In this document: positions 46,041 to 56,700 of the stretch, piece after piece | How positions within the stretch are numbered: the first letter of the stretch is position 1 | Layout of the letters: each line of letters starts with the position of its first letter | From: Halocafeteria seosinensis | Taxonomy: Eukaryota; Sar; Bigyra; Bicosoecida | DNA length: 64,000 bases | Direction: 5' to 3' | NCBI GenBank assembly: GCA_001687465.1 | Contig: LVLI01000208.1 | Coordinates: 101,906-165,905 of the forward strand | Position numbers and translations under genes: made by a program | Notes under the pieces: model-generated | Told to the model about the DNA's origin: nothing | Databases searched by the model: none | The model's input: the letters and a program-made list of their open reading frames with translations, nothing else

Positions 46041-47186
46041 ATGACTCTTTTTGCCTGTCGTGGGAGACCCTTGTGGCTCTCGCTATGCGTGATGTGCCAA
46101 ATTGCGATAGTTGTCGTCAGTCTCTTCATTGGACACCTCTCCTGTTCTATGCAACGTCCGAATTCCCCATGCACGAAGTCACTCCTGCAGGATGATCAAG
46201 CAAGAACTACCAGAAGCAATGTGCGTCCCCGAAGGCATGAACATGAATTGGGGCGGAATGTCTGGGATGTCGTACCATTGGAACACACCAAGCATGTCGA
46301 GTTCCTTCCCGGAGTGACAACTGATGCTTTTAACCCGTTCCATAATTTCATACATATGCTTCATAAGGAAATGTATAGAGGAGAAAACGTGGCATACTTT
46401 CCGGAATTACCAGCATGGGATACCTGGATTCACTTTCTAGAAGCTTACCACAATCATTTTTACAGGTTTCGCGGGAACTATGTAGTTTTTATGGAGGTTG
46501 GAGTCCAGAGCGGGGGCAAAATTCCGCTTTTGCGAGATTACTTCGGACATGGGTTCACGTATGTCGGCATCGATATTAATCCCGCCTGTAAGGTTTTTGA
46601 GAGTGAACCGTGGATCCACATTGAGATTGGTGACATCGGCAATACCACGTTTCTGGCCAGAATCAAAGAAAAGTATCCTCATGTGGATATTTTCCTTGAT
46701 GATGGGGGCCACACGATGAAGGAGCAAATAACGGCATTCCGGGAGATGCTGCCTCATGTGCAATCGGAAGGGGTTTACGTGTGTGAAGATTTGGCTACGT
46801 CGTGGTCCAAGAAGTGGGGTGGAATACCTAATAAAGACGTACGAGACCGGAAATTCCTAAAGAAAACCGCGTTTGGTCTCGTACATAGAACACTAGATTG
46901 GCTCATGAGTGGATGGATTAGAAAGGGAGGAATGACTTATGTCGACTTGCCTGACGATTTCTTCCCGGAAACATGGTGGAGAATCGTCCCACGACAGGTT
47001 AAGCACATTCATTTGTACAACCAATTTGTCGTCTACGAGAAGGGCATAACGTACAGCGCGAAGGAAGTTAAGACTGTTGGACGATGGACTCCAAACTATT
47101 CAAAAACCATTTCGAAGGAAGCAGTTGACTGGGATATTGTGCTGAAGCGGGTATCAAAATTCACGAACTCTTCTTGGGGTGGTTAG
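46041..47186 (+). CDS. CmcI/MycE-like SAM-dependent methyltransferase with N-terminal signal anchor
   Basis: Intronless gene for 381 residues. Residues about 10-37 (LWLSLCVMCQIAIVVVSLFIGHL) form one membrane helix near the N terminus, so a type II Golgi/ER membrane protein or secreted enzyme is likely. The catalytic part begins near residue 90 and shows a class I methyltransferase fold of the CmcI / macrocin O-methyltransferase type: VFMEVGVQSGGKIPLLRDYF (SAM loop), TYVGIDINPAC, IEIGDIGN, and VDIFLDDGGHTMKEQITAF followed by GVYVCEDLATSW. The DDGGH motif is the usual metal-binding element of this group. Members methylate sugars or antibiotic glycosides, so a luminal glycan methylation role is an inference. 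The C-terminal extension (about residues 270-381) contains FFPETWWRIVPRQVKHIHLYN. The substrate is unknown. Confidence 0.8.
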   Translation: MTLFACRGRPLWLSLCVMCQIAIVVVSLFIGHLSCSMQRPNSPCTKSLLQDDQARTTRSNVRPRRHEHELGRNVWDVVPLEHTKHVEFLPGVTTDAFNPFHNFIHMLHKEMYRGENVAYFPELPAWDTWIHFLEAYHNHFYRFRGNYVVFMEVGVQSGGKIPLLRDYFGHGFTYVGIDINPACKVFESEPWIHIEIGDIGNTTFLARIKEKYPHVDIFLDDGGHTMKEQITAFREMLPHVQSEGVYVCEDLATSWSKKWGGIPNKDVRDRKFLKKTAFGLVHRTLDWLMSGWIRKGGMTYVDLPDDFFPETWWRIVPRQVKHIHLYNQFVVYEKGITYSAKEVKTVGRWTPNYSKTISKEAVDWDIVLKRVSKFTNSSWGG

Positions 47187-48141
47187 CGAGATCAGTTGAG
47201 CCGGTCTCCCAAATTAATGTGCTTACGGGGAATGTAGTGGAGAGGAGCCGATCGACGAACGGCTGCACCACGCAACTGAACAACATCGAAGTGGCCACCG
47301 CATGCGGACATCAAAGAGGTCTACCCCGCGCCCTGGGATCGTACGGTCACAGTTGCAGCACCATCTTCGGCCAACTGAACGGCGCTCTTGAGACGGCCAA
47401 AGTCGGGAGCCTGTAACCCCCTCCCTCGCGGGGCTCATTCTTGAGCCAGACTTTCTCCCCGTTGGCTCCGCGTTCCTCTATTCAACTGCCAGCTTCGTCC
47501 ACGTTGGAAGTAGAACGTGTTATGAGGCTTCCAAACCCCTTGCTATTGAAGGCGATTTTAAGAAGTATCCATGCATATCTAGACACTCGCAATCCCGTCA
47601 TCCACCCTTTCGTACTATCGAATTCTTCATTGGCCGCATACCATTTTCATTTAGGCTCAAGTTACTTCATGGTTGATTGAACAATTCCACCAAGAACTTT
47701 GTACTGGCCGTCCGGGTTGTCCGGCTCCAGCGGCTATTCGCAGCTCCCATACACCCACCCACACACACACACAAATACAGCGTAGGTTCTCAACCCATGC
47801 AGATGCACCTATTTAGGGAGCGGTGGCATGAAAGCAAAACTCAGTTGTGGTCCGTCTTTGCTTCGCGAAGCTGGCAGTCTCATCCGGGCTAACCGCCTGG
47901 CCCGGATGTCAGCCAGTGAATTGAGACGAGTATATCCGTGCACTATTCAAGTAACGAGTTGTTCATTTGAAATAGTCTCTCTACCAAGATTACCCTAGCA
48001 CCTGTAACCAGTGGTGTGTGCGCGTGGATCTTGTACACAAGAGGACAAGATAGCCTCTGGTAGCGTTGACTGAAAGTGTCAGTCCGGGGGAAAAGTTTTT
48101 CTCGTTGATTCCTTTGATTTACTCCATTTTTCGCATCAAAT
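47187..48141. other. Intergenic region, no gene seen
   Basis: About 955 bases between two plus-strand genes. Short frames only. An (AC)n-like run occurs near 47,755-47,775. Confidence 0.45.
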
Positions 48142-49303
48142 ATGCCGGAAAGACGTACATGGTACTACATTCTCGGGGCGTCCCTTGGACTTGCCGCCGC
48201 CGGGACTGCGTACTACTTGCTAAACGGCCCCGATGACGAGGACGACGAAGAGGAGCAGCCTCAGCAAGTGCACGAACAAGAGCCATCAGCGCCTTCTCAT
48301 CAGAAACAAGCCGCTTCTGCTACTAGTGGAGCATCCGGAGGAAGCGCGTTGGGCTCCTCTGGGACTCCGCGAAACGAAAGCAGCGTCACTGCGGGCACTA
48401 CGCCCAGTGGAGTAAGTCTTCCTTTTCTCTCTTCAAAGTGGCTTCTTTACACGTATGTGCTGTGTTTGGTCGATGCAGTCACAAGGGTATGGCTATGGAG
48501 ATGATGACGATGCTGAATCTGTCCCAGAGGATGCATTCGCCGCCGTGCCAAAGAGTCATTTGATCCAAATGCTGGATGACTTGATTGATAGAAGCTCAGG
48601 GATTATGGTACGTGTTCTGGTTGGTGATTAAAGCTATTCTCACTAACTCCATGGATTCGGGCGTTGTTTTCTTTACGTTGTTTTCAGCAACAAATCCAAC
48701 AGGAAGTCCAAGATAGAGGGCTTTCCTACGAAGATGGAGCCATGCATGCTGCTCAACGTCTCCAAGAGCTGGACAACGAGGTAAGAGACAGCAGTGTTTG
48801 TTGTTGACCTGTACAGAGCCTTACCTGAGGAGCTGTTCCTGTTACAGGTGTCCCAAAGATTTGGAGTGTCGCAAGAAAATCTACAATATGCTCAGTCGGT
48901 ATATTCAAACGATCGCAAGGTCAAGCAGAGATTGGCGACTTTGCAAAACTCAATTACTCAAAGCATATCTTCCAATGCACCTGAACCAACTATGTCACTC
49001 CAAGACGTGTGCCAAAAGATTCATGACAATGCCGATGTTACTATGGACCTGTTGAAGGAACTGAAAAATGACATCATTAATCAAGGCAAGAGTGGCGAAG
49101 AAGCTCGTCAAGAGTTCCAGAATCGGTTCTTTAACGAAATGGAGAGCCTTCAAAGCCGAGCAATGGAAAAATTAGGCATTTCAAGCGATGAATTTCAGAA
49201 AAACCTCACTTATTATATGAACGAACCACAGGTGATGCAAGCTATTCAGCAAAGCCAGGAACAAATGAGCCAGCATCAGGAATCTCTTTTACAAGACTGG
49301 TAA
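48142..49303 (+). CDS. Signal-anchored coiled-coil protein of unknown function
   Basis: Four exons (48,142-48,411; 48,479-48,607; 48,688-48,780; 48,848-49,303), all phase 0, encode 315 residues. The N terminus is a short basic head and one membrane helix (WYYILGASLGLAAAGTAYYLL, about residues 7-27), a tail-first anchor of the kind used at mitochondrial outer, ER or plastid membranes. A very acidic run (DDEDDEEEQ) and a Ser/Gly-rich linker follow, then a helical domain from about residue 95 to the end (LIQMLDDLIDRSSGIMQQIQQEV, VYSNDRKVKQRLATLQNSITQ, DVTMDLLKELKNDIINQ, LGISSDEFQKNLTYYM). Splice junctions at codon boundaries with clean GT-AG sites support the model. No enzyme motif is seen and I do not recognise the family. 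Confidence 0.72.
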
Positions 49304-49451
49304 ATAGCAGACGCAAACTTGTGTGATGGCAGCATGCGACTCGAAATGATTTACATTGAAACATTCACTTTATGCAAGTTGCTAGTGAGGATGGATTGTA
49401 GAAACTGTTAATATTTTTCGGAACTTGTATCTATCTAGGTTCCATCTCTGA

Positions 49452-50539
49452 TCACGATTTCTTCTTTTCGGCTTCCTTTTGCCGAGCTTCTTCTTCTTCT
49501 TTGCGCCTCCGTTCTTCTTTCTGATGTTCAGTTTCGTACAAGGACTGAAATTCGGCCTCTCTTCCCTCATTAGGCGGCCACTCAATATTGTTGGCGTCCA
49601 TCTTGGCGGGGTCGATTTCTCGAAGGCTCTCGTACAGATCATGATAATCTTCATCCTCCAGAGGCTCATCCTCCTCTTCCCATGCTCTCCAGGCTGCAAA
49701 CAATACACAAGGTGAGCGTGCTAAAATTCGTTCTTTTCGCGTAGTCATCTTACAAGCGTATTGTGGAATGAGCTCCAATTCGTCCTTGGCCATTTCAATT
49801 AGTTGTTCGACCTGACAGTTCATTGTCTCTTCTACATCGTCTCTCTGAATTAATGGATAACATTGGTTGGAAAATCACAACTTCGGTACTCTCCCCAAGG
49901 TTCCAGCTTACATTTAGTGATGGGTCTTGAATCAAATTTAATCTATATCGAGTGATAGCTTCCACAGCTTGGCGGTAGTACACATGCTCAGGCATGATCT
50001 GTGGAGCACAAGTAGTGCACATGTAAATATGAGTGAAAAACATTTCAATAACACTCGGTTATTCCAAACGAGACAATACAGATGATATCTGAGAAATTCC
50101 AACGATAGGCGTTCGACTCCCCTCTATCTTTCCGGTATGAAGCATTCCTAACCCTTTTTGTAGTTCCTCAAAGGGGACCCCGAAGGGGAATACCCATTAC
50201 GGTGATAACGACGCAAGTAGCGGACGCTGAAGCGAAAACAGCAAGAACACAGCATACCTTAACTTCCTCCAAGGTTTTGTGGTATAATTCGCTTAATGTG
50301 TCCCTCCAATTGATATCGACGGGGAGGCCTGTGACGGCCGTCGTGGTTTTGGGCGCCTCCTCTTTAAATTGCTGTTTATGATGCTGTTGTGAGCTATGTC
50401 TAGCCTCTGTCGCCTGCTCCTGTAAATGTATAGTGCTTGTCTGGTACGCACATGTCCTCTGAACAGCCCTAGAGACTGTCAAAGGGCGATTTATACACCG
50501 CAAAAGTGCTCGTCCTGCACTTTGGACAAGCATTTTCAT
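49452..50539 (-). CDS. NDUFA5: Mitochondrial complex I subunit NDUFA5 (B13)
   Basis: Accessory subunit of NADH:ubiquinone oxidoreductase. Four exons on the minus strand (50,539-50,258; 49,998-49,912; 49,844-49,754; 49,693-49,452) give 233 residues. The N-terminal about 90 residues are a basic, Gln/Thr-rich leader (LVQSAGRALLRCINRPLTVSRAVQRT) consistent with a mitochondrial presequence. The conserved core follows: LSELYHKTLEEVK, MPEHVYYRQAVEAITRYRLNLI, CQVEQLIEMAKDELELIPQYA and SWRAWEEEDEPL, matching the [36 protein letters not shown] pattern of animal NDUFA5. The C terminus carries an extra charged tail of about 60 residues (RRRKEEEEARQKEAEKKKS) absent from the animal protein. Intron 1 (259 nt) is the longest intron modelled in the window, so an additional small exon is possible. 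Confidence 0.86.
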
Positions 50540-50916
50540 TCCTTTCGCGCTACTCTATCACCACGAAACAAAGCCTATGTACGAGGAAAATCAATATACT
50601 TGATATACTTCACCCAAGTACACCTTCAACCCAACTCTGACGCTGTATATCGGGGGCCCAAAGAAGGACACCAACGCCGGTCCAGATCCACCTTCACAAA
50701 GCTCCCTCCGGAGGCTTTGAGGCGTCTTTTCGAGGTTTACAGGGCATATATATACTAGATGACGATTTCGACAGGATTGTAAGGCGTGATACTACTGTGT
50801 AATATGGATGGAATTTGTCTCGATCGACAAATAATGGTGAAACAGGAGTGAAGGGGGGAAATTTCATACACTTCAGATATCCATTGACTATTTCATTTAC
50901 GCGTCGTATTTGCATC
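50540..50916. other. Divergent promoter region
   Basis: About 377 bases between NDUFA5 (minus) and Rab geranylgeranyltransferase alpha (plus). Nothing else recognised. Confidence 0.45.
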
Positions 50917-52616
50917 ATGGTATGTGATTTTTGGGGATCAGGCCGGTTTTTTGGTTTGTTGTTGACCGAAGTTCAAGTAAACGCAGCACGGCCAACGCAA
51001 AGTGGAACGGAGTGAGGAGGAGAAACAGGAAACCAAACGTCGGTTCCAAAAGTACCAGGCAGCGATGACGAAGATACTGAAGAAGCGAAACAAACTGATC
51101 TACCCGAAGGAAGTCAAGGAGGAGGAATCGCAACAGGAACCCATCTTCGTCCCCCGCAACAAACAATACATCCGGCAAGAAATTCAGCAAGTAGCAGAGC
51201 AGCACCAGGTTAGTCTGAACTCAATTAATCTCATAGCCTTGCCATGCCCATGTAGTAGGGTCTAATTTGTATTCAGGAACGCATACGAGAGTTGATTGCC
51301 CCAACCGAGGCACCCCAGGTAGATGATCTATGGAAAAAGACGGACACATTAATACGAGTGAATCCGGATGCCTACCCATTGTGGAATATTCGAAGAGAAC
51401 TATTATTTCACAAATTGGTCGTGTTAGAAGGGTCAAAAGAACAAGAAACAACTCCGGAAGAAGTTACCAAGCAAGTTCAGAAGTTCGTAGACGGAGAACT
51501 AAACCTTACCGCAATAGCTATCGAGAAGGTGAATGTAAAGAGTTACGGGGCTTGGCATCAGCGGCGTTGGATAATAGACAACGTCAGTAGTTCTACCTAA
51601 TTGATTTGCCTAAGTTCCTATACACACAGATGGCTTCTCCCTGTGCAGTTTCCGGAATACATTAGCTTCGCGAGGGAGATCAAACTTTGCAATCAGCTTC
51701 TTGTTGGAGACATTCGCAACTTTCACTGCTGGAACTATCGCCGCCATGTTGTCAAGGTCGGTAACATCTCTTTGGAGGTAAGTAACCTTGCGGTCTTTGA
51801 AGCGTATTTTCATCCACGATCAAGGCTAGCATTGCATGCACTCCCACGGCAGGATGAGTTGCAATTTACAGAGGATAAAATCAAATCGAATTTCAGTAAT
51901 TACAGTGCCTGGCATTATAGAGCTATCCTGCTGACAAACCTGACGAAGATTTCCGTAGCTACCCTGGGAGAAGGTATGGCATTTTGTTTTATAAATGGTT
52001 CGATAAATGAATAAGGTCACGTTTTATGTCGATATACAGAAATGAGATTTTTGCGGAACGCGACGTACACTCAACCCGCCGACCAGTCAATATGGTTCTA
52101 TCAGAGGTGGATTCTCCGCGAACTGGTTAACCTGTTTGGGAAAACTGAATCGCAAGGAAGGGGTGAGATCCTTTCCATACTGGCAGAAGAACGGGCTGCT
52201 CTTGAAGAATTACATGAAGACGAAAATGACAGTAAATGTATGTAGTAAATGTATGTGGTCTGGTATCAATGTGCGCTGAGTCTTACACTTTTTTTTTTCC
52301 CATTTCAGGGCCACTCTTCCAACTAGCATGTTTGGTTCGTTTAGAAACTACTTTGAGGAGATTAGCTGAAAGCGGAATTTCTGCTTGTGACGGAAACAAA
52401 AGTGCATTTCTGAATGTAATTGAGGCAGCTGCTTCTCTGAATGAAGATAAAGATATAGGGGAGTCTCACGACGTAGCCAACTCACTCTTGGAGAAAATGA
52501 AAATAAAGAATCCGGAGCACACCCAATTTTACTCATGGCTGCAGTCCACCGCGAAAGAGAATCGACACACCAAGACGTTTGCTGTGCTGCCTGTCGCACA
52601 AAGTGGTGAGCTGTGA
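50917..52616 (+). CDS. RABGGTA: Rab geranylgeranyltransferase alpha subunit
   Basis: Seven exons (50,917-50,919; 50,987-51,208; 51,277-51,582; 51,649-51,777; 51,853-51,973; 52,040-52,237; 52,309-52,616) join to 428 residues. Exon 1 is only the ATG; splicing yields MHGQRKVERSEEEKQ, which matches the MHGR-type start of RABGGTA. Prenyltransferase-alpha repeats with the W-x-x-R/Y-R pattern are visible: PDAYPLWNIRRELL, KSYGAWHQRRWII, RNFHCWNYRRHVV, SNYSAWHYRAILL and QSIWFYQRWIL. The protein forms the alpha part of the enzyme that attaches geranylgeranyl groups to C-terminal cysteines of Rabs, such as the Rab at 30.4 kb. The Ig-like and leucine-rich domains of the animal subunit are absent, as in yeast Bet4. 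The last exon ends shortly after the catalytic solenoid. Seven junctions agree in frame and with the family, so the model is strong. Confidence 0.92.
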
Positions 52617-53783
52617 TCGAAGCACTTGCGCTTCTTCTCAAACGTTCGTTGGAATGCTGCTTATTGCTTCTGGATATGAACGTGTTCTCTGGCAACGAAA
52701 CGGACAGTGCGGAGCCAGTTCTTCGAAATTCGAAGGTTTGCGTTTCCTTGTCTCTTTGCGACATCGATACGGGTGGATTTGAGGCCCAACGAGCAGTCAG
52801 AGTACTGTGTATCGGAATTTGACTCACCAGTGGTTGCACGATGGTTGTCTTTTCTCCGTACCGTGGTACCAGCTACTTGTACAGTACATTTCTGCTACCA
52901 TGTAACCGTTCCAGTTTAGAAGCAGCAAACACAACGACCAACGATAAAAAAAATGCACAGATTTTATACTCACAGTCATCTGGTACCTTCTGCTTTTGCC
53001 CATCACCCCTTGTGCGTTGACTCAGGCCCATTGGTTCCTACGTTGTCCAATGCCAGGCCAAAACCTACTGGTCGCAAGTGGCTCGGTCATGGCTCGTCTC
53101 AAAGGTCTCCACTCGTGCGACCGAGGAACAGCGACGGATCCCCTCTGTGTGTCTGTCTCCGGTCTAGACTGTCTCACGGCTTACACGCTAGCTGATTGCT
53201 ATAGTAAGGCATTGTTGACATCAGAGTTGGCCTTTATCTAGCGCTCGGCTTACCCTGTTCTGACGACGGAACACCAGAAAAACACCATTTGCCGAGGACT
53301 CAGCCGGGAGACTGCAACCGAAACCTCCCTTCCTCTTCCAATAGCTTTATGGTGTGCTAATTGCATAAAATTTTGCTCGTTGCTCATTTTCGAGATAAGG
53401 AGAAAACTCACTCGATTGGACAAGTGGGCGTATCAAGTGAGCGAAGGAACGAACTGAAAAGATCCTTGGCTAAGAGTCGTGACCTCGGCTGCCCATAAGG
53501 ATAGTGCACCATTTTGGTGGAAATCAAGCCGTAAGTGAAGCTTTTCCTTATGAATGCCCTCGGAAATATCTCGCGTATTCTGGGGAATCATGGTGTGTGC
53601 TCTGATTGCTGGATTGCAGTTGGGGACGAGAGTAGGCTGGCTATTGGTCCCGGCCGGCGGGTTCCTACCCGTTAATATATTCAGGTCGTGTTATTCGAGT
53701 GGCCCGTGAATATGCGCCTCGTATAGAAGATCGCTGATGAAGTGTATCTAGAAAAGCTTCAGTTACGCCAGGCCATCTGAACA
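52617..53783. other. Intergenic region, no gene seen
   Basis: About 1.17 kb between two plus-strand genes. A 69-codon frame begins right at the transferase stop but has no support. No RNA gene or repeat recognised. Confidence 0.42.
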
Positions 53784-56700
53784 ATGGGGAATTCGGTGAA
53801 TCGGTTGAAGGACAAGCTCTCCAGCTCGGAATTTGGCACCTCAGATAAACATACAGCCAAAGCCATAAGAGATGTTCGGAGGGCTTCTGCTGACGGGCGA
53901 ATCAGCTATGCTGACCTTGCCGACTCGAAAGGAATTGTTAATTTGATCGATTTGATGCGCTCGGGTTCATTGCCTCAACGAGACAACAGCTGCGTCACGC
54001 TACTCTCATTACTACGGAACACACAGGAAAGCGATGACGATGCCGATGATTCGCGCGAGAAAGGAAACATTAGGCTTGTTGTCGAGCAAGCTATACAGAA
54101 CGGTATTTTAAGGGCTACAGTTCAGAGCATGCGGGACGTCGTTTCCTTCTTAACCGCGGTTCCCAGCTTCATACAGTTTGAACGGTCAAACCTAGCGGCT
54201 GCAAGCGAAGGCACTGGATCCAAAAATAGTTCGGGTTCAAGATCGAACGAGAGTTACGATTCATTTCGAAAGCAACCTCGTAGGTATAGTCTAGGTGACG
54301 AACGGTTAATCCAATCCCAAGACACCAAATTGGTCAGCACCCTTAAAGAGGACTGGGGATCAGAGACTCGCCCCGGCAATGGTAGAGACAACTATCTTGC
54401 TCCCGCAATAGGCGCAACTCATGAGAAGAAAACTAGCAATGACGTCCCTGATTCACCACGAAGTCGGAGTTCTGCCCCTGCTGAGTTCTCCCGAAAGTCC
54501 GTATTGTCAGCTGAGTCTGTGTCCTCTGCCAAGGCTTCAGAACATTTAGAAAACGCATCGGGATTGCTTATATTGGTGCTTAAATACTCAGACACGCATT
54601 GGTGGAGAAGGTCACTACGTGGCAAAAATATCGGTCTACTACTGCGATGGATTATTCTGTACCACGAGCGGAGTCGACTAGTATTCAATGCCTTTACCCT
54701 TTTGGAAATTATCTTCTCGTCGAATGCCGCTGACTCATTTCTTGTGGATTCGAAGAAGATGTTTTTTAGCGAATTCACAGTGAGTTTAAAGCGCCTTCTC
54801 TGTATTGAATTCGATCACTCTCGGATTGATTCTCCAGCCGACGAAGCGCGACCTGAGGGTGAGACATTGGACAGTGAAGCGATAGTTGATTGTGTCACAA
54901 GTGTTAAGAAAGCGTTATTGCTGATCAGTAACTATTTTTGCCCCGAAGTCTCTACAGCGGATGATATACTGTCTACGAATGTTATTGGGCTGTTGTTAGC
55001 AATTGTTAGGGATTCTTTAATTTATCTAGAAGTGATGCAATTTGAGGATGGAATCGCGCCCATTTGTAGCCGATCTTGTGCGATCTGTCAGTCTCGTCAG
55101 TTGATAGAAGATGAGGATTTGGATGAACGAATGAGATCGCTGCTGGAGGATCTGGTGATAGCATCACTACATTGCATATGTGTCTTACTCCCTGTGAACC
55201 GCCGCTCTGTGTTTCTTTCGTCGTGCGACGATAACTCGCTTTCAGCATTGGTGGGTAAAGCAAACAGGGATGTGTGCTGCGGGCTAACGTCATTGATAGC
55301 AGCACTCATAGGTTTGTATGACGAAGCGACTATCGAAAGTCCTATGGCGGATTTGATAACGCTTCAAAAGCAGGAAGTAAAGGAGACGTTAGATCGGTCT
55401 CGTCCTGAGATGGGCTTTGGGCCGATGAAGTCGGTTATCGTACATGCGCCCCCATTGGTGTGTTTCCGACACTTAAACGAGGGCTCTAAGAAGCTCCCGA
55501 ATAGAAGAGAAATTCCTTCTGTGGAAGGTGTATCGGATCCATCGACAATTGAGGGTGTCGACGAAGAGATACCGGACAGTGCTTTTGCGAGCACGTCCCA
55601 GAAAAAATCAGATCTCCATACCCGTATATCCCCTTCGAACTTGTCCCGCATTCTTGAAGTACTTCACGTATTTTCGGCGTATGGAGATGATTCAGTAATT
55701 AAAAACTTATGGGATGCCGGCATGGACGTTGCTTTACAATGTATACTGGCAGATCATATGAGACACATGGTTCTTTGGTATCATGAAGCAATTAGTGATG
55801 TCAATGGAAGTTTTGGCAATAACAACAGCCCCTCTCCTTTTTGGAAACCCAAGAGAAGCTCCGCAGGAAGCAGTAGCCCGCGTGAGGTCAAAGAGCGGAG
55901 ACTAACGTACGCACCGCGCCACCTTCCTCAACAAGGAGCAATGCGGAAACGGCATAGTGGGGGCGCGATACTCTCCGAAGCGTCTCATTCACTCAACAAC
56001 ACCGGTGTATCCAAGTCCTCCGTTGCGTCTCCCAATGAATCTCGTTGGTTGATATATCATGTCGCAGAAGAAATTAGGAAGAGCATGCCTACTCAGTTAT
56101 CTGAGGAGCAGTGTGCGGAGAGTATGATGGCATTGAACATAGCACTGCACATGACCACTTGGAGACATAAAGAAAGTAAGCATACATATGGAGCAACAAT
56201 TCAGCTAGACGACAAACCCCCGGGAACGTTCTTTTCGAAGTTCCCGAAGAATACTTGTGTGTACGTACCCGTAATGCCGAAAGGAATGCTAGCCAATATC
56301 GTCCGGTTTGTAGCACTATTGAGAGAGTCGCTTCCTGCACCACCGGAAAACCGCCATTTAAGACAATCCCATGCAAGTTTTCACGGGAAATCGTTTAAAC
56401 GACAGTATCATTCCGAGGGCGACGTGGGTTCGCTCAGTAGACGCGAATCCTCTCGCCACCAAGACAGCCAAATTCCTCTTGCAGTGAAGACGTATACGGA
56501 AAACAAGCAAACCGCAACAATTACGCAAAGTTTCACGTTCGACCGGGAAGTAAATCCTCTTAGCAAACCTAGTGGTCTGTCTTCAATGGAGTCCAATTTC
56601 AGCAGACGCCGACATCGGAGCTTATCGTTTGTGCTTCGGGCAAACTCAGTGACTCCACTGAAACCAAACGCGGTAAATGTGGAAAACGTCGAAAACCCAC

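Noticed and set aside
52613-52822. Frame starting at the RABGGTA stop as an extra exon or an LRR domain
   Set aside because: No acceptor or donor connects it and the sequence lacks leucine-rich repeat spacing.
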